From positions 1,488,001 to 1,552,000 of the forward strand of contig NZ_CP083590.1 of assembly GCF_020099395.1 (NCBI RefSeq): a stretch of 64,000 bases of DNA. The letters are read 5' to 3'. The position numbers and the translations under genes were made by a program. Origin of the DNA: Streptomyces mobaraensis. Its GTDB lineage: Bacteria; Actinomycetota; Actinomycetes; Streptomycetales; Streptomycetaceae. The notes under the pieces were generated by a model. It had not been told where the DNA came from, did not search any database, and saw only the letters and a list, made by a program, of their open reading frames with translations. Of the stretch, positions 32,679 to 41,052 are shown one piece after another (within the stretch, counting starts at the first letter, position 1; each line of letters opens with the position of its first letter).

Positions 32679-34307
32679 TCACGCGGGGAGCGACGAACGC
32701 ACCTTGCGGCGCTGGAACTTGCCGCTGCTGGTCTGCGGGAGGCAGCGGGGCGCGACCAGGTGCACGCGGACGGCCGGCAGCCCGGTGCGGGCCCGGACGT
32801 GCGCCTCCAGCTCCTCCACCAGGGCGGCCCGCTCGGCGTCCCCCTCCAGGGACGTCTCGGCGACGACCGCCATCGTCTCGTCGGGACCGAGGACGGCGAC
32901 ACACCGCTTGCGGTAGATGCCCGGGTGGTCCCGGACGACGGCCTCGACGTCCTCGGCGTGGTAGTTCACCCCGCCCACGATGACCATGTCCTTCACCCGG
33001 CCGACGATGTACAGCTCGCCGTCGGCGAGGAAGCCGAGGTCGCCGGTGCGGAACCAGCCGTCCGCGGTGCGCTCCTCGCCCGTCTCCCGGCGGTAGTAGC
33101 CGTGCGTCACGGGCGGGCCGCTGATCTCGATCTCGCCGACCGTCCCCTCGGGCGCGGGGGCGCCGTCCGCGGCGATCCGCACCCGCACGCCGGGGACCGG
33201 CCGGCCCACGCCGACCAGGGTCCGGGTCTCGGCCGGGTCCGTCGCCGGGACCGCGCGGCCGTGCTCCACGAGCTGCCGGCGGTCGGCGCCGTAGACCACG
33301 GGCTCGCGCCCCAGCGGGGGGAAGGTCACGGCGAGGGTCGCCTCGGCCATGCCGTACACGGGGTACATCGCCTCGCGCCGGAAGCCGGCGGCGGCGAACT
33401 CCGCGCAGAAGTCCTCGACGGTCCCGGCGTTCACCGGCTCGGCGCCGTTGAAGGTCAGGCGCCAGCGGGACAAGTCCGGCCCGGCGTCCGGCGCCAGCCG
33501 CTCGTCCCGCAGGGCGCGCCGGGCGGCGACCAGCATGTCGAAGAAGAAGTTGGGTGCGGAGCAGAGGGTGCAGCCGGCCTCGGCGAAACGGGCGAGCCAG
33601 TCGAGCGGCTTGCGCACAAAGGTCCGGGGCTGCCACAGGACGACGTCGGCGCCGACCGACAGTGCGGCGAGCAGGCTGAAGATGCCCATGTCGTGGAAGA
33701 GCGGCAGCCACAGGCCCCAGCGGTCGCCGGGCCCGACAGCGGCCGGGGTGGTGATGGCCCTCAGCCCGGCGACGATGTTGGCGTCGGTGAGGACCACGCC
33801 CTTCGGGGCCGACGTGCTCCCCGATGTGTACTGGATGAAGGCGATGCCGTTCCCGTCGCGGGTGTGCGCCGGGAGGGCGCCCTCCCCCGCCGCGAGGCTC
33901 CCGAGGTCCACGACGGAGACCCCGGGCAGCGCCGCCGCCAGCCGTTCCCGCACCCGTGCGGCGGAGAGGTCCACCACGACGTGCCGAACACCGCCGTCGG
34001 CGACCACGCCGGCGACGTGCTCAAGGTATTCGTCGACCCCGCCGAACGGCAGGGCCAGCGGCACCGGTACGGCACCCAGGTACTGGGCGCCGAGCATCAC
34101 ACGGAGGAACCCGCTGCCGTTGGGCAGGACGAAGGCGACCAGATCGCCGCTCCGCACGCCGATTCCGGCAAGGGCGCGGGCGGTCTCCCGGCCCTCTTCG
34201 AGAAGCTCCGCCAGAGACAGCTCGCGGCCCTCTTCCGCGAACCGGATCCGCTGGTCCGGAAAGGTCCGGGCGCGGTCTTCCAAGAGACCTGACAAAGTTT
34301 CGGACAT
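32679..34307 (-). CDS. fatty acyl-AMP ligase (FAAL)
   Basis: A 542-aa ANL-superfamily enzyme: P-loop 'YTSGSTSAPKGV', 'WLPLFHDMG', 'NFFFDMLV', 'FNGAEPVN', 'YGMAEATLAVTF', 'FRTGDLGFLADGELYIVGRVKDMVIVGGVNYHAEDVE' region with the hinge, and the A10 lysine in 'TSSGKFQR'. The 'LFHDMG' and 'NGAEPV' patterns are typical of FAALs, which load activated fatty acids on ACPs rather than CoA. It is the first gene of the operon and should supply the lipid to the ACP at 28780. The ATG at 34307 has a G-rich ribosome-binding site (GGGGGGA) about 9 nt upstream. Confidence 0.92.
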   Translation of the reverse strand: MSETLSGLLEDRARTFPDQRIRFAEEGRELSLAELLEEGRETARALAGIGVRSGDLVAFVLPNGSGFLRVMLGAQYLGAVPVPLALPFGGVDEYLEHVAGVVADGGVRHVVVDLSAARVRERLAAALPGVSVVDLGSLAAGEGALPAHTRDGNGIAFIQYTSGSTSAPKGVVLTDANIVAGLRAITTPAAVGPGDRWGLWLPLFHDMGIFSLLAALSVGADVVLWQPRTFVRKPLDWLARFAEAGCTLCSAPNFFFDMLVAARRALRDERLAPDAGPDLSRWRLTFNGAEPVNAGTVEDFCAEFAAAGFRREAMYPVYGMAEATLAVTFPPLGREPVVYGADRRQLVEHGRAVPATDPAETRTLVGVGRPVPGVRVRIAADGAPAPEGTVGEIEISGPPVTHGYYRRETGEERTADGWFRTGDLGFLADGELYIVGRVKDMVIVGGVNYHAEDVEAVVRDHPGIYRKRCVAVLGPDETMAVVAETSLEGDAERAALVEELEAHVRARTGLPAVRVHLVAPRCLPQTSSGKFQRRKVRSSLPA

Positions 34308-34476
34308 GCTGGTTGATCCCCCCGTAACGAGAACTGCGGATCGCGTGTAACTGAGTAGTCGTCAAACCATCTGCACGCGCAACGCGACCCTCTCCCCGGC
34401 TCTGAAACCTATCACCGGGGACACGCCCCCCTCACCACTTACAAGCATGGGATCAATCACGGCGACGAGCACCGTC

Positions 34477-34505
34477 TTGACGCACAAACCCGGAGAGGAT
34501 ACAGA
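34477..34505 (+). promoter_or_regulatory. candidate promoter of the glycosyltransferase gene
   Basis: TTGACG (34477-34482), 17-nt spacer, TACAGA (34500-34505) on the plus strand. The -10 is weak. It overlaps the minus-strand candidate promoter, so the two divergent units could interfere or be co-regulated. Confidence 0.3.
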
Positions 34506-34525
34506 TATCCGGCAAACTTGATCAA
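34489..34525 (-). promoter_or_regulatory. candidate promoter of the lipopeptide operon
   Basis: On the minus strand TTGATC (34525-34520) and TATCCT (34501-34496) are separated by 18 nt, a fair match to the Streptomyces vegetative promoter. A start near 34489 would leave about 180 nt of leader before the FAAL ATG. It is the only strong minus-strand candidate I saw upstream of the 33-kb operon. Confidence 0.4.
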
Positions 34526-34843
34526 CATCTCTCCCGCGGGGGAATTCGCCTCCCGGCGGTCCTCGCGGAACGCTCCTCCACCCATGTCGACGCGCGGTGC
34601 GACGATGTGACGGAGCGCAAGTCGCGTCCGCTCGGGAGGCAGGTCCCGAACGACCCGGACCATTCACCGCACCTCGGGGAAAGTGGCGGCAAGATGTCCG
34701 CGCGACCCGTCCGTTCGGCCAGCGGCAGCCCGCCCGGGGAGAATTCCGCGCGTGGCAGCCCTGCGGGCCCGCCTTATCCGTTCGTTCACCGCGCCGACGC
34801 CGACACTGCGGCGCCTCAACTCCCCATGCAAGAAAGGCACACC

Positions 34844-37303
34844 TTGTTCGCCATACCCACCGCCGAGCGCAGGAACGCCGCGGGCGGCACGCACGAGTCC
34901 CCACCGGGCAAACGCCGGCCCTGGATGTTCTGGCGCTCTCCGGAACGACAACCGTGGTGGGCCAGACCCGCTTTGCTGGCCGTCGCGGCACTGGCCGCGA
35001 TCCTCTACGGCTGGAACGTTTCCTCTTCAGGCTTCACGCTCTACTACTCGAACGCCGTCAAGAGCATGTCCGTCAGCTGGAAGGCACTGCTGTTCGGCGC
35101 GCTGGACCCGGCGGCCACCATCACCACGGACAAAATCCCCGGCGCCTTCGTCCCACAGGCGCTCTCCGTGAAGCTCTTCGGCTTCCACGCCTGGGCCGTC
35201 GCGCTGCCCCAGTGCGTGGCCGGCGTCGTCTCCGTCCTGGTGATGTACCGCGTCGTACGCCGCTGGGTGGGCCCGCTGACGGGCCTGTGCGCAGCCGCCC
35301 TCTTCGCCTTCACCCCGGTCCTGGCCTCCATGTTCGGGCACTCCATGGAGGACGGTGCGCTCACCCTGTGCCTCGTGCTGGCGGCCGACTGCTTCCAACG
35401 GGCGCTGCTGGACGCACGGTTGCGGTCACTGGTCTTCGCCGGCATCTGGATCGGGCTGGGCTTCCAGGCGAAGATGCTGCAGTCTTGGCTGGTGCTGCCG
35501 GCCCTCGCCGTCGGCTATCTCGTCGCCGCACCTGTGGAATTGCGCCGCCGCGTCGCGCACACGGCCGTCGCCGGCGCCATCTGCCTGGCCGTCTCGCTGT
35601 CGTGGGTGCTGATGATGACCGTCGTCCCGGCCAAGCACCGCCCGTACGTGGACGGGAGCACCAACAACAGTGCCTTCGCCATGGTGTTCGGCTACAACGG
35701 GCTGGAGCGGTTCGGCATCGACGTCCCGGGATCGGCGCCGAGCTTCGGCTCCCGTCCGCCGGGCGCGGCACCGGCGGGCGGGCCCGGTGGGGCGGCTCCC
35801 GCCCCTCCGGCGCCTCCGGCCCCTCCTGCTGCCCCGGCTGCGCCTCCGGCAGCTTCGGCCGCTCCCGCTCCTCCGGCCGCCCCGGCCGGGGCGCCTCGCC
35901 CCGGCACCGGCCCGGCGCCCGCACCGGGTGCGCCCGGTACGGCCGGTGGGCCCGGCGCGCCCGGCGCGCCCGGCGCGCCCGCCGCTCCTCCTGCGGCCGG
36001 TGCCCCCGGCGCACCCGGAGCGGGCAAGCCGGGGGCTCCTCCCGCCCCGCCCGCCCCTCCGGGCCCGCCGGGCGCGGACAGCGCGACCAGCCCCTGGCTG
36101 AAGCTGTTCACCAAGCCGCTCGCCCCCCAGATCGGCTGGCTGTACCCGTTCGCCGTCCTGGGACTGGCGCTCGGGCTGTGGTGGCGCCGCCGGGCCCCGC
36201 GCACCGACCGGCTGCGCGGCGGCCTGCTGCTGTGGGGCACCTGGCTGGTCACGGTCGGGCTGGTCTTCAGCAAGATGGACGACATCCCCCACACCGCGTA
36301 CATGGCCACGCTGGCCCCACCGCTCGCCGCGCTGGCGGCCTGCGGCATCACCCTCATGTGGCGGGCCTACCGCAAGGGCGGACCGCGCGCCTGGGCCCTG
36401 CCGGCCGCGGTGGCGGCGGAGGCGGCCTGGAGCTGGCACCTGGCCTCGAACCACAGCGGTTTCCTGCCGTGGCTGCGCTGGCTGGTCGCGGCGGTCTGCG
36501 CGCTGGGAGTCGTGACGATGGCCGTGGCACGGCTCGGGGACCGCACCCGGACCCGGCTGCTGCTCTGCGGCGCCGCCATCGGCCTCGCCGGCGCGGTGGC
36601 CGCACCGGTCGCCTGGTCGGCGTCCGTCCTCGACCGCCGGTACGGGGGCAGTGCCTTCGACGCGACCGCCGGCCCGTCGGAGATCCTCGCGGAGGCGGAG
36701 ATGCTGCAGGAGAGGCTGGCCTCCCTGCCCGCGCCGCCCCCCGCGGGCCCGCCGCCCGCCGACGGCACCACACCCCCCGGTGGCCCCAAACCCCCCGGTG
36801 GTCCCGCGACCCCCGGCGGCCCCCCGGCCCCCGGCGGTTCCTCCGCGCGCGACGGATCCCCCGACCGGGACCTGCCTCCGGGCGGAACGCTGCTGAACGC
36901 CACCGCGACCCTCACGAGCAGCGAGAAGAAGCTGTACGCCTACGTCAAGGCGCACCAGGAGGGCGCCGACTACCCCCTGGTCACCGACGGCTGGCGGACG
37001 CCCTTCATCCTGGCCACCGGCGACCGCGTGCTCCCGCTGGGCGGGTTCAGCGGCTCGGCCCCGCAGCCCACCCTGCGCGGCTTCCGGGGCCTGGTCCAAG
37101 ACGGCGACGTACGCTTCGTCCTGCTCTCCGGTCCCGACACCGTCAAGATCGCGGGCATGGGCGGCCGCCCGGAGATCCGCGACTGGGTGAAGGGCCACTG
37201 CGCGGCGGTCCCGCCCGCGAGTTACGGGGTGGACGCGGCCGAGGAGCGGGCGACGGCGGGTCTCTTCGGCCCGTCCAGGCTCTACCGCTGCGGCGCGTCG
37301 TGA
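34844..37303 (+). CDS. GT39 / YkcB-like polytopic membrane glycosyltransferase
   Basis: About 819 aa from the TTG at 34844, which has AGAAAGG 7 nt upstream; a GTG at 34607 would add about 79 unconvincing residues. The protein has a cytoplasmic N-terminus, roughly ten membrane helices, the first-loop motif 'YYSNAVKSMSVSW', 'TITTDKIPGAFVPQALSVKLFG' (the conserved Asp-Lys region of the YkcA/B group) and 'MFGHSMEDGALTL'. A Pro/Ala/Gly-rich stretch (about residues 304-412) and a second one (about 629-672) flank later helices. The C-terminal ~140 aa resemble the extracytoplasmic YkcA/B domain. Such enzymes transfer a sugar, often mannose, from a polyprenyl phosphate outside the membrane. It is divergent from the lipopeptide operon, and GT39 enzymes mannosylate ramoplanin and teicoplanin-type peptides, but housekeeping YkcB homologues are also common. 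Confidence 0.8.
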   Translation: MFAIPTAERRNAAGGTHESPPGKRRPWMFWRSPERQPWWARPALLAVAALAAILYGWNVSSSGFTLYYSNAVKSMSVSWKALLFGALDPAATITTDKIPGAFVPQALSVKLFGFHAWAVALPQCVAGVVSVLVMYRVVRRWVGPLTGLCAAALFAFTPVLASMFGHSMEDGALTLCLVLAADCFQRALLDARLRSLVFAGIWIGLGFQAKMLQSWLVLPALAVGYLVAAPVELRRRVAHTAVAGAICLAVSLSWVLMMTVVPAKHRPYVDGSTNNSAFAMVFGYNGLERFGIDVPGSAPSFGSRPPGAAPAGGPGGAAPAPPAPPAPPAAPAAPPAASAAPAPPAAPAGAPRPGTGPAPAPGAPGTAGGPGAPGAPGAPAAPPAAGAPGAPGAGKPGAPPAPPAPPGPPGADSATSPWLKLFTKPLAPQIGWLYPFAVLGLALGLWWRRRAPRTDRLRGGLLLWGTWLVTVGLVFSKMDDIPHTAYMATLAPPLAALAACGITLMWRAYRKGGPRAWALPAAVAAEAAWSWHLASNHSGFLPWLRWLVAAVCALGVVTMAVARLGDRTRTRLLLCGAAIGLAGAVAAPVAWSASVLDRRYGGSAFDATAGPSEILAEAEMLQERLASLPAPPPAGPPPADGTTPPGGPKPPGGPATPGGPPAPGGSSARDGSPDRDLPPGGTLLNATATLTSSEKKLYAYVKAHQEGADYPLVTDGWRTPFILATGDRVLPLGGFSGSAPQPTLRGFRGLVQDGDVRFVLLSGPDTVKIAGMGGRPEIRDWVKGHCAAVPPASYGVDAAEERATAGLFGPSRLYRCGAS
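35755..36082 (+). repeat. Pro/Ala/Gly-coding low-complexity tract
   Basis: Imperfect repeats of CCGGCGCGCCC- and GCTCCTCCGGC-type units encode an about 109-residue Pro/Ala/Gly stretch in the glycosyltransferase, between membrane segments. A second, shorter tract with CCCCCCGGTGG units lies at about 36730-36860. These are likely to vary in length between strains. Confidence 0.8.
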
Positions 37304-37345
37304 CGCGGTCCGCGTTTCCCCGTACCTGAAGGGGAAGGCCCCGGG

Positions 37346-37368
37346 CCCCGCCGGACGTCCCGGCGGGG
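37346..37368 (+). terminator. hairpin after the glycosyltransferase
   Basis: CCCCGCCGG (37346-37354) pairs perfectly with CCGGCGGGG (37360-37368) around a 5-nt ACGTC loop, 43 nt after the glycosyltransferase stop and before the next plus-strand gene at 37559. It has no T-tract. Confidence 0.55.
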
Positions 37369-37558
37369 ACCAGTGCCGCGCCGCGGGTCGGCCGAGGTCG
37401 CCGCGATACCGGTTCCGGCATCGCCGGGGAGGCGGCGGGCTCCGGGAGCGGCATGGCAACCCCCGCACCGGACCGCCCGGTTCGCCGTGTCGACGCCGTC
37501 GCACCGGCCCGCCGACGGGCCGGCGTCCTCCGGAAGGCCAGGCGCTATCCTCCTGGCC

Positions 37559-38407
37559 ATGCCGTCAGGAGAACCGTCCGTGGGCTCCGGAAACCGGGCG
37601 AAGGCCGTCGCGGTAGCCGCCGTCGCGACCGTGACCGTCACCGTCGGCGTCACCGCCTCCCTGCTGCTGGACGGTGGCGGGAACGCGGCGGCGCCGGCGG
37701 GCCCTTCGCCCGGCCCGACCGCGTCGGCGTCGGCGTCGGCCTCGGCGTCCGCGAGCACCGGCCCCCGCGCCGGTGCGGCCGAACGGCCCGTCATTCCGGG
37801 CTGGAAGGTCGTCGTCGACCCCGAGTTCGGCACCGCTTTCGATGTGCCGCCGGAGTGGGACGTCAAGCCTCCGTCCTTGCAGTACGGCTTCCTGGACGGC
37901 GAGCGCGACACCGACGGACCGGCCGCCTTGGGCGACTTCGTCAGCGTCGTCAGCGGCTTCGCATCGCTCCGGGAAGACTGGTGCGTGCCCGACATCGACG
38001 CGAACGGGCGCGTGGTGAGCACCGAACTGGCGGGGGCCGGCACCAAGGGCGCCAAGGGGGCCGAGGACACCGGCCACGCCGCCGTGAACTCGGCTGCCGT
38101 GTGGGTGTACGGCGGCTACACACAGCCGGACAAGAAGAGCATCATCTCCGACAAGACGGCCAAGCCGTACACCACCAGGTCCGGTCTCAAGGGCAGCATC
38201 GCCCGGGCCCGGTCCGAGAACGCGCCCCGGAAGAACAGATGCTCGACCGACGGCAAGGCCATCGCCTTCGCGTTCAAGAACTCCGCGGGCGGATACGTCG
38301 CTTGGATCCTCTACGGCGCCACGGGCGTGCGGGACGAGCTGCCGGACCCGACGGTCATGAAGATCGTCAGCACGGTACGCCTCCACGGAGAGCCGGGGAA
38401 ACCCTGA
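37559..38407 (+). CDS. membrane-anchored or secreted protein of unknown function
   Basis: 282 aa. A single N-terminal hydrophobic helix (about residues 14-37, Ala/Val/Thr-rich) is followed by a Ser/Ala linker and then an extracytoplasmic domain starting 'GWKVVVDPEFGTAFDVPPEWDV'. Two cysteines (in 'EDWCVPD' and 'KNRCSTDG') could form a disulfide. The domain resembles the Streptomyces family I remember as DUF8017; no function is known to me. The ATG at 37559 is chosen because upstream in-frame codons have no protein character. It is followed 43 nt later by the NACHT gene on the same strand, so the two may be co-transcribed. Confidence 0.75.
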   Translation: MPSGEPSVGSGNRAKAVAVAAVATVTVTVGVTASLLLDGGGNAAAPAGPSPGPTASASASASASASTGPRAGAAERPVIPGWKVVVDPEFGTAFDVPPEWDVKPPSLQYGFLDGERDTDGPAALGDFVSVVSGFASLREDWCVPDIDANGRVVSTELAGAGTKGAKGAEDTGHAAVNSAAVWVYGGYTQPDKKSIISDKTAKPYTTRSGLKGSIARARSENAPRKNRCSTDGKAIAFAFKNSAGGYVAWILYGATGVRDELPDPTVMKIVSTVRLHGEPGKP

Positions 38408-38450
38408 GGCTTCGCCTCAACGGACAGCGCGACGACGGGGGCGGACGGAC

Positions 38451-41048
38451 ATGGTGAGGCGGACGGACTCCGGCGGCAGGCCGGACATCACCAACACCGC
38501 GATCGACTGCACGGCCGAGTACCTGATCCAGATCGGGATCCTCCAGGGCGACCTCAACCTGACCCTGAACGTGGAGCACCCGCCGCCCGACGACGACGCC
38601 CCGCTCGCCGCGGCCGAGCGAAGACTGGCCCGCAGCCTCCTCCACCGGTGGCGGGCCGAGGCCGACGCCTGGGACATGACGGACCCCGAGCCCCTGCCCG
38701 TGCGCTGGACGCCCAGCCGGCGCGTGACCTCCGCCGGGGAACACCTGCCCGCGGGCTCCGGGACCGACACCATCGCCGGGACCTTCCTCGGGCTCCGGCC
38801 CCGGCGGCGGCTGGTCGTCCTGGGCACCGCCGGCTCCGGCAAGACCGTGCTCTCCGTCCTGCTCACCCTCGAACTCCTCGCCCGCCGGCTCACCCAGGGC
38901 GAGGACGACGTGCCGGTCCCGCTCATGCTGTCGCTGGAGTCCTGGGACACCCGGCGGCAGTCGCTCTCCGAGTGGCTGACCGACCGGCTGCGCCGGGACC
39001 ACCCCGGCCTGCCGCCCGTGGACGGCGTCCACCCGGCCCGCCGGCTCGTCCTCGAACGCCGGGTGCTGCCCGTCCTCGACGGCCTCGACGAACTGCCCGA
39101 GCACCGCCGCGCCGAGGTCCTCGACGCGCTCAACACCGGCCTCGGCGGCGCGGGCGACGCGGTGCTGGTCTCCCGCACGGCCGAGTACGCCCGCCTCGAC
39201 CGGGACGGCAAGGGGCTGCGGCACGCCACGGTGATCGAGTCGCTGCCGCTGCGCCCCGGCGAGGTGGCGGAGTACCTGCGCAAGGCCCGGCCCCCGGCCC
39301 GCGCCGCCGCCTGGGCACCGCTGCTGAAGACCCTCCGGGGCGATCCCGTCGCGCCCGCCGCCTGGGCGCTGACCAGTCCCCTGATGGTGTGGCTGGTGCG
39401 CCGGACGTACGGGAAGGGCCCGGCCGATCCGGGGGAGTTGGCGGACCGCGAGCGGTTCCCGACCCGGGACGCCGTCGAGGCGCACCTGCTCGACCGGATC
39501 GTGCCCGCCGCGTTCCCGCCGGTGCCCGCGCACCCCGCCCGGCTGCACGCGCCCCGCGCCTGGGACGCCGAACGGGCCCGCGCCTGGCTCTCGTACCTGG
39601 CGCGGCTGCTGGACCGGCGCGGCGAGTCGGAACTGGCCTGGTGGCGGCTGCACTTGGCGCCGCTGCCCCGGCTGCTGGCCCTGCCGGCGCTGCTGGTGAC
39701 CGGCATCCTGCTGTCCTTCGCCGTCAAGGCGGGCGTGTCCGGCCTGGCGGAACCCTCGCCCCTGGGGGATCTCCACACGACGGGCACCATCGCCTTCGGG
39801 GTCCTCTCCGCGGCCGTGGCCCGGGCGGTGACCGCCTCCTGGTTCGGCCAGCGCCTGGCCGAACCCCGGCGCAGCGCCAATCCGCTGCTCTTCGTCCGGG
39901 CCCTGCGCTCCCTCGACCGGCACGCGCGCGTGGGCCCGCTGGTCCGTCTCGCGGCGCTCTCCGGCGGTCCGGTCCTCGTCGTCCTCCTCCTCGCCCTCTA
40001 CTCCGTGACGCGGGACGCCGAACTCGTCGTCCTGTCCGTCGGGTTCGTGCTCCCAGCCCTGCTGATGATCGTGTACGCGGCTCCCGCGGACACCGTGGAC
40101 GCGGCCACTCCGGACGAACTCCTGCGCGGTGAACAGAGTGCGCTCGTCACGACGGTGACCCTGGCGGCCCCGCTGATGGGGGCGGGCACCAGTTCGTTCT
40201 TCTGGCTCGACGGCGGGGACGACTGGGGGGCGGTGGCCGGCGGCTGGGCGGGCGCCTCGGCCATGCTGGTGCTGCTCAGTCCGTGGAGCCGCTGGCTGCT
40301 GGCCAAGTGTTCCCTCGCGGTGGCGGGCCGGGTGCCCTGGTCGCTGATGGCGTTCCTCCGGGACGCGCGCACGGCGGGCCTGTTGCAGCTGTCGGGCGGC
40401 ACCTACCGCTTCCGCAACCGCCGGCTCCAGGAGCACCTGGCGGGGCGGAACGGCCCGGGGCCGGACGCGTCCGGCCCCGGGCCGTTCCGCCTGCCCAGGC
40501 TGTCGCGCCCCGGCGACTTCACGGCGGAGCGCACGGCGGACCGCTACCGCCTCCACGGCCGGTCGCGGAGCCTGCCACTGGCCCACTGGACCGCGGTCGG
40601 CGCCATCATGGGCCTGACCACCGTTCGCGTGGGCGTGTCAGGGCAGTGGCACGAACCGGTCGGCTGGGTGTCCCTCGCCTTCTGGCCCTTCCTCGGTGCC
40701 GTGGTCACCGCGGTGGGGTTCCTCAGGCCACGGCGGCGGCTGGAGCTGGAGCTGACCCGCGACGGCGTCACCTCGCTGTTCGGGCGGAGACGGCGCTCCT
40801 ACCAGTGGCGGCACATCGAGGAGATCACCGTGCGCCGAGCGATCGTCCGGGGCCGGGACGCGCGCTTCCACGCCCTCCAGGTCCGGCTCCTCCCCGACGC
40901 CCCGCATCCGCCCCGGCGCTCCCGCATGGGCGGGGGCTGGTACTTCGTCCTGTCGACCGGCCCCGCACCGGGCGTGGATCCCGGGCTCGCCTCGGCTCTC
41001 GCCGACTTCGCCGGGCCCCGGTGGACCCCGCCGTCCGGTGGCCGGTGA
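38451..41048 (+). CDS. membrane NACHT-type NTPase with N-terminal RHIM-like motif
   Basis: 865 aa. The Walker A 'GTAGSGKT' (125-132) and Walker B 'LPVLDGLDELPE' (about 207-217) with the doubled acidic pattern are NACHT-like; 'VLVSRTAEY' resembles sensor 1. Downstream, about 6-8 predicted membrane helices (from about residue 410 to 610 and near 700-750) replace the usual repeat region, ending in a PH-like, Arg-rich domain. Residues 15-35 ('NTAIDCTAEYLIQIGILQGDL') align without gaps to the RHIM-like amyloid motif of the protein at 49413-49799. STAND/NACHT ATPases commonly act as immune or signalling switches. The stop is 4 nt from the stop of the convergent gene at 41053. Confidence 0.85.
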   Translation: MVRRTDSGGRPDITNTAIDCTAEYLIQIGILQGDLNLTLNVEHPPPDDDAPLAAAERRLARSLLHRWRAEADAWDMTDPEPLPVRWTPSRRVTSAGEHLPAGSGTDTIAGTFLGLRPRRRLVVLGTAGSGKTVLSVLLTLELLARRLTQGEDDVPVPLMLSLESWDTRRQSLSEWLTDRLRRDHPGLPPVDGVHPARRLVLERRVLPVLDGLDELPEHRRAEVLDALNTGLGGAGDAVLVSRTAEYARLDRDGKGLRHATVIESLPLRPGEVAEYLRKARPPARAAAWAPLLKTLRGDPVAPAAWALTSPLMVWLVRRTYGKGPADPGELADRERFPTRDAVEAHLLDRIVPAAFPPVPAHPARLHAPRAWDAERARAWLSYLARLLDRRGESELAWWRLHLAPLPRLLALPALLVTGILLSFAVKAGVSGLAEPSPLGDLHTTGTIAFGVLSAAVARAVTASWFGQRLAEPRRSANPLLFVRALRSLDRHARVGPLVRLAALSGGPVLVVLLLALYSVTRDAELVVLSVGFVLPALLMIVYAAPADTVDAATPDELLRGEQSALVTTVTLAAPLMGAGTSSFFWLDGGDDWGAVAGGWAGASAMLVLLSPWSRWLLAKCSLAVAGRVPWSLMAFLRDARTAGLLQLSGGTYRFRNRRLQEHLAGRNGPGPDASGPGPFRLPRLSRPGDFTAERTADRYRLHGRSRSLPLAHWTAVGAIMGLTTVRVGVSGQWHEPVGWVSLAFWPFLGAVVTAVGFLRPRRRLELELTRDGVTSLFGRRRRSYQWRHIEEITVRRAIVRGRDARFHALQVRLLPDAPHPPRRSRMGGGWYFVLSTGPAPGVDPGLASALADFAGPRWTPPSGGR

Positions 41049-41052
41049 GCGT

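Larger units (their letters stand above)
34308..34843. other. divergent intergenic region
   Basis: This stretch separates the lipid-cassette operon (minus) from the membrane glycosyltransferase (plus). Plus-strand frames from 34597/34607 stay open into the glycosyltransferase, but their first ~80 codons have no protein-like character, so I treat them as leader. Apart from the two overlapping promoter candidates I saw no recognisable operator, including no StrR-type long inverted repeat. Confidence 0.5.

Noticed and set aside
34337..34365. Promoter starting with TTGACG at 34365 (minus strand) for the FAAL gene
   Set aside because: No acceptable -10 lies 16-18 nt downstream; the TTGATC-N18-TATCCT pair at 34525-34496 is a better candidate.
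34607..34843. GTG at 34607 as start of the glycosyltransferase
   Set aside because: The extra ~79 codons have no protein-like character or homology I recognise, whereas the TTG at 34844 has a good ribosome-binding site directly upstream.
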